This document shows, piece by piece, positions 7,333 to 7,851 of a DNA stretch of 7,851 bases. Numbering within the stretch: position 1 is the first letter of the stretch; each line of letters opens with the position of its first letter. This stretch comes from Gammaproteobacteria bacterium (GTDB lineage: Bacteria; Pseudomonadota; Gammaproteobacteria; Pseudomonadales; UBA3067). The position numbers were made by a program, and so were the translations under genes. The DNA lies in contig NVVB01000076.1 in the NCBI GenBank assembly GCA_002402085.1, forward strand, positions 1 through 7,851, written 5' to 3'. Below the pieces are notes generated by a model that was not told the DNA's origin, made no database searches, and was given only the letters and a program-made list of their open reading frames with translations.

Positions 7333-7851
7333 CTACCAGCCCAACGCTTTTTGCTGATGAGCCACTAAATCGATCACGCCTTTGTGTGCTAAATCCAACA
7401 TCGCATTCGATTGCTCGCGATCAAAGGTGTCTTTCTCAGCAGTGCCTTGAATCTCAACAAAACCACCGTGCTGAGTCATCACAACATTCATATCAGTATC
7501 TGCATTTGAATCTTCGTCATAATCCAAATCCAATACCGCATTACCACGATACATACCCACCGACACAGACGCGACTAAGCTTTTCAACGGGTCTTCTTTA
7601 ATTATTTTCTCTGACAACATATAAGTGAACGCATCCACCATCGCCACGCAAGCACCGGTAATCGAAGCCGTGCGTGTGCCGCCGTCGGCTTGCAATACAT
7701 CGCAATCGATTGTGATGGAGTTTTCACCCATCAACTTCAAATCGACCGCCGCACGTAATGAACGACCAATAAGACGTTGGATTTCCATAGTCCGTCCCGA
7801 CTGTTTACCACGAGCCGCTTCTCTTTGATTACGCGTATGCGTTGCACGCGG
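7333..7851 (-). CDS. rph: Ribonuclease PH (5' partial)
   Basis: A phosphate-dependent 3'-5' exoribonuclease that trims tRNA 3' ends, acting as a hexameric ring. The frame runs off the right edge; 172 residues are visible of about 238, so roughly 66 N-terminal residues are missing. The visible protein begins PRATHTRN, a conserved RNase PH stretch, then [20 protein letters not shown], which carries the phosphate-contacting arginine region. [11 protein letters not shown] is the phosphate-binding loop and [15 protein letters not shown] holds the catalytic acidic residues. The end [12 protein letters not shown] and the final helix are typical. An internal ATG at 7788 is not the real start, because conserved sequence continues upstream of it. 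It is convergent with the exonuclease gene and separated from it by the hairpin terminator. In contrast to E. coli K-12, whose rph is frameshifted, the part seen here is intact. Confidence 0.95.
   Translation of the reverse strand, partial: PRATHTRNQREAARGKQSGRTMEIQRLIGRSLRAAVDLKLMGENSITIDCDVLQADGGTRTASITGACVAMVDAFTYMLSEKIIKEDPLKSLVASVSVGMYRGNAVLDLDYDEDSNADTDMNVVMTQHGGFVEIQGTAEKDTFDREQSNAMLDLAHKGVIDLVAHQQKALGW

Noticed and set aside
7333..7788. RNase PH as a short complete gene starting at the ATG at 7788
   Set aside because: Conserved RNase PH sequence (PRATHTRN...GKQSGRT) continues in frame to the window edge, so the gene is cut by the window rather than short.

Overview
The window holds two unlike blocks that meet at about 1455-1490. 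From there to the end is a gammaproteobacterial housekeeping cluster: algC-type phosphomannomutase, argB, slmA, a DUF4124-like exported protein, pyrE, an exonuclease III family gene in the position of Pseudomonas crc, and rph. The order resembles both the Pseudomonas algC-argB...pyrE-crc...rph region and the E. coli dut-slmA-pyrE-rph region. SlmA, the 300-residue ArgB and the AlgC-like mutase point to a Pseudomonas-related gammaproteobacterium, possibly a marine lineage. I cannot place it to genus from sequence alone.

Positions 1-1457 carry the 3' part of a membrane protein with TPR repeats (GT-C/TMTC-like) and the 5' part of a family 9 glycosyltransferase, overlapping by ATGA. These are surface-polysaccharide or protein-glycosylation type genes, with a different codon style (more AGA/AGG, more AT-rich). 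The glycosyltransferase loses family similarity after residue 162, and the mutase frame is already open upstream of its first start codon. So both genes appear cut at the same place. This is best explained by a recombination/transfer junction or a chimeric assembly join. The expected upstream genes dut and coaBC are absent.

Right block, in order: algC (+), a 181-bp gap with an extended -10 promoter, then argB and slmA (+) as a likely two-gene unit. The slmA end abuts the convergent DUF4124 gene with one base between stop codons. pyrE and the DUF4124 gene form a minus-strand pair (pyrE first). A 309-bp divergent intergenic region separates pyrE from the exonuclease gene (+). A perfect 15-bp hairpin then serves as a shared terminator between the exonuclease gene and the convergent rph, which runs off the right edge.

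Functionally the right block mixes sugar-nucleotide supply (AlgC), arginine synthesis (ArgB), division-site control (SlmA), pyrimidine synthesis (PyrE), DNA repair (ExoIII-like) and tRNA 3'-end maturation (RNase PH). I see no CRISPR, insertion sequence, tRNA, rRNA or defence system. The most notable points are the cut junction near 1455-1490, the intact catalytic residues in the crc-position exonuclease, and an inverted repeat bracketing that gene's -10 element.
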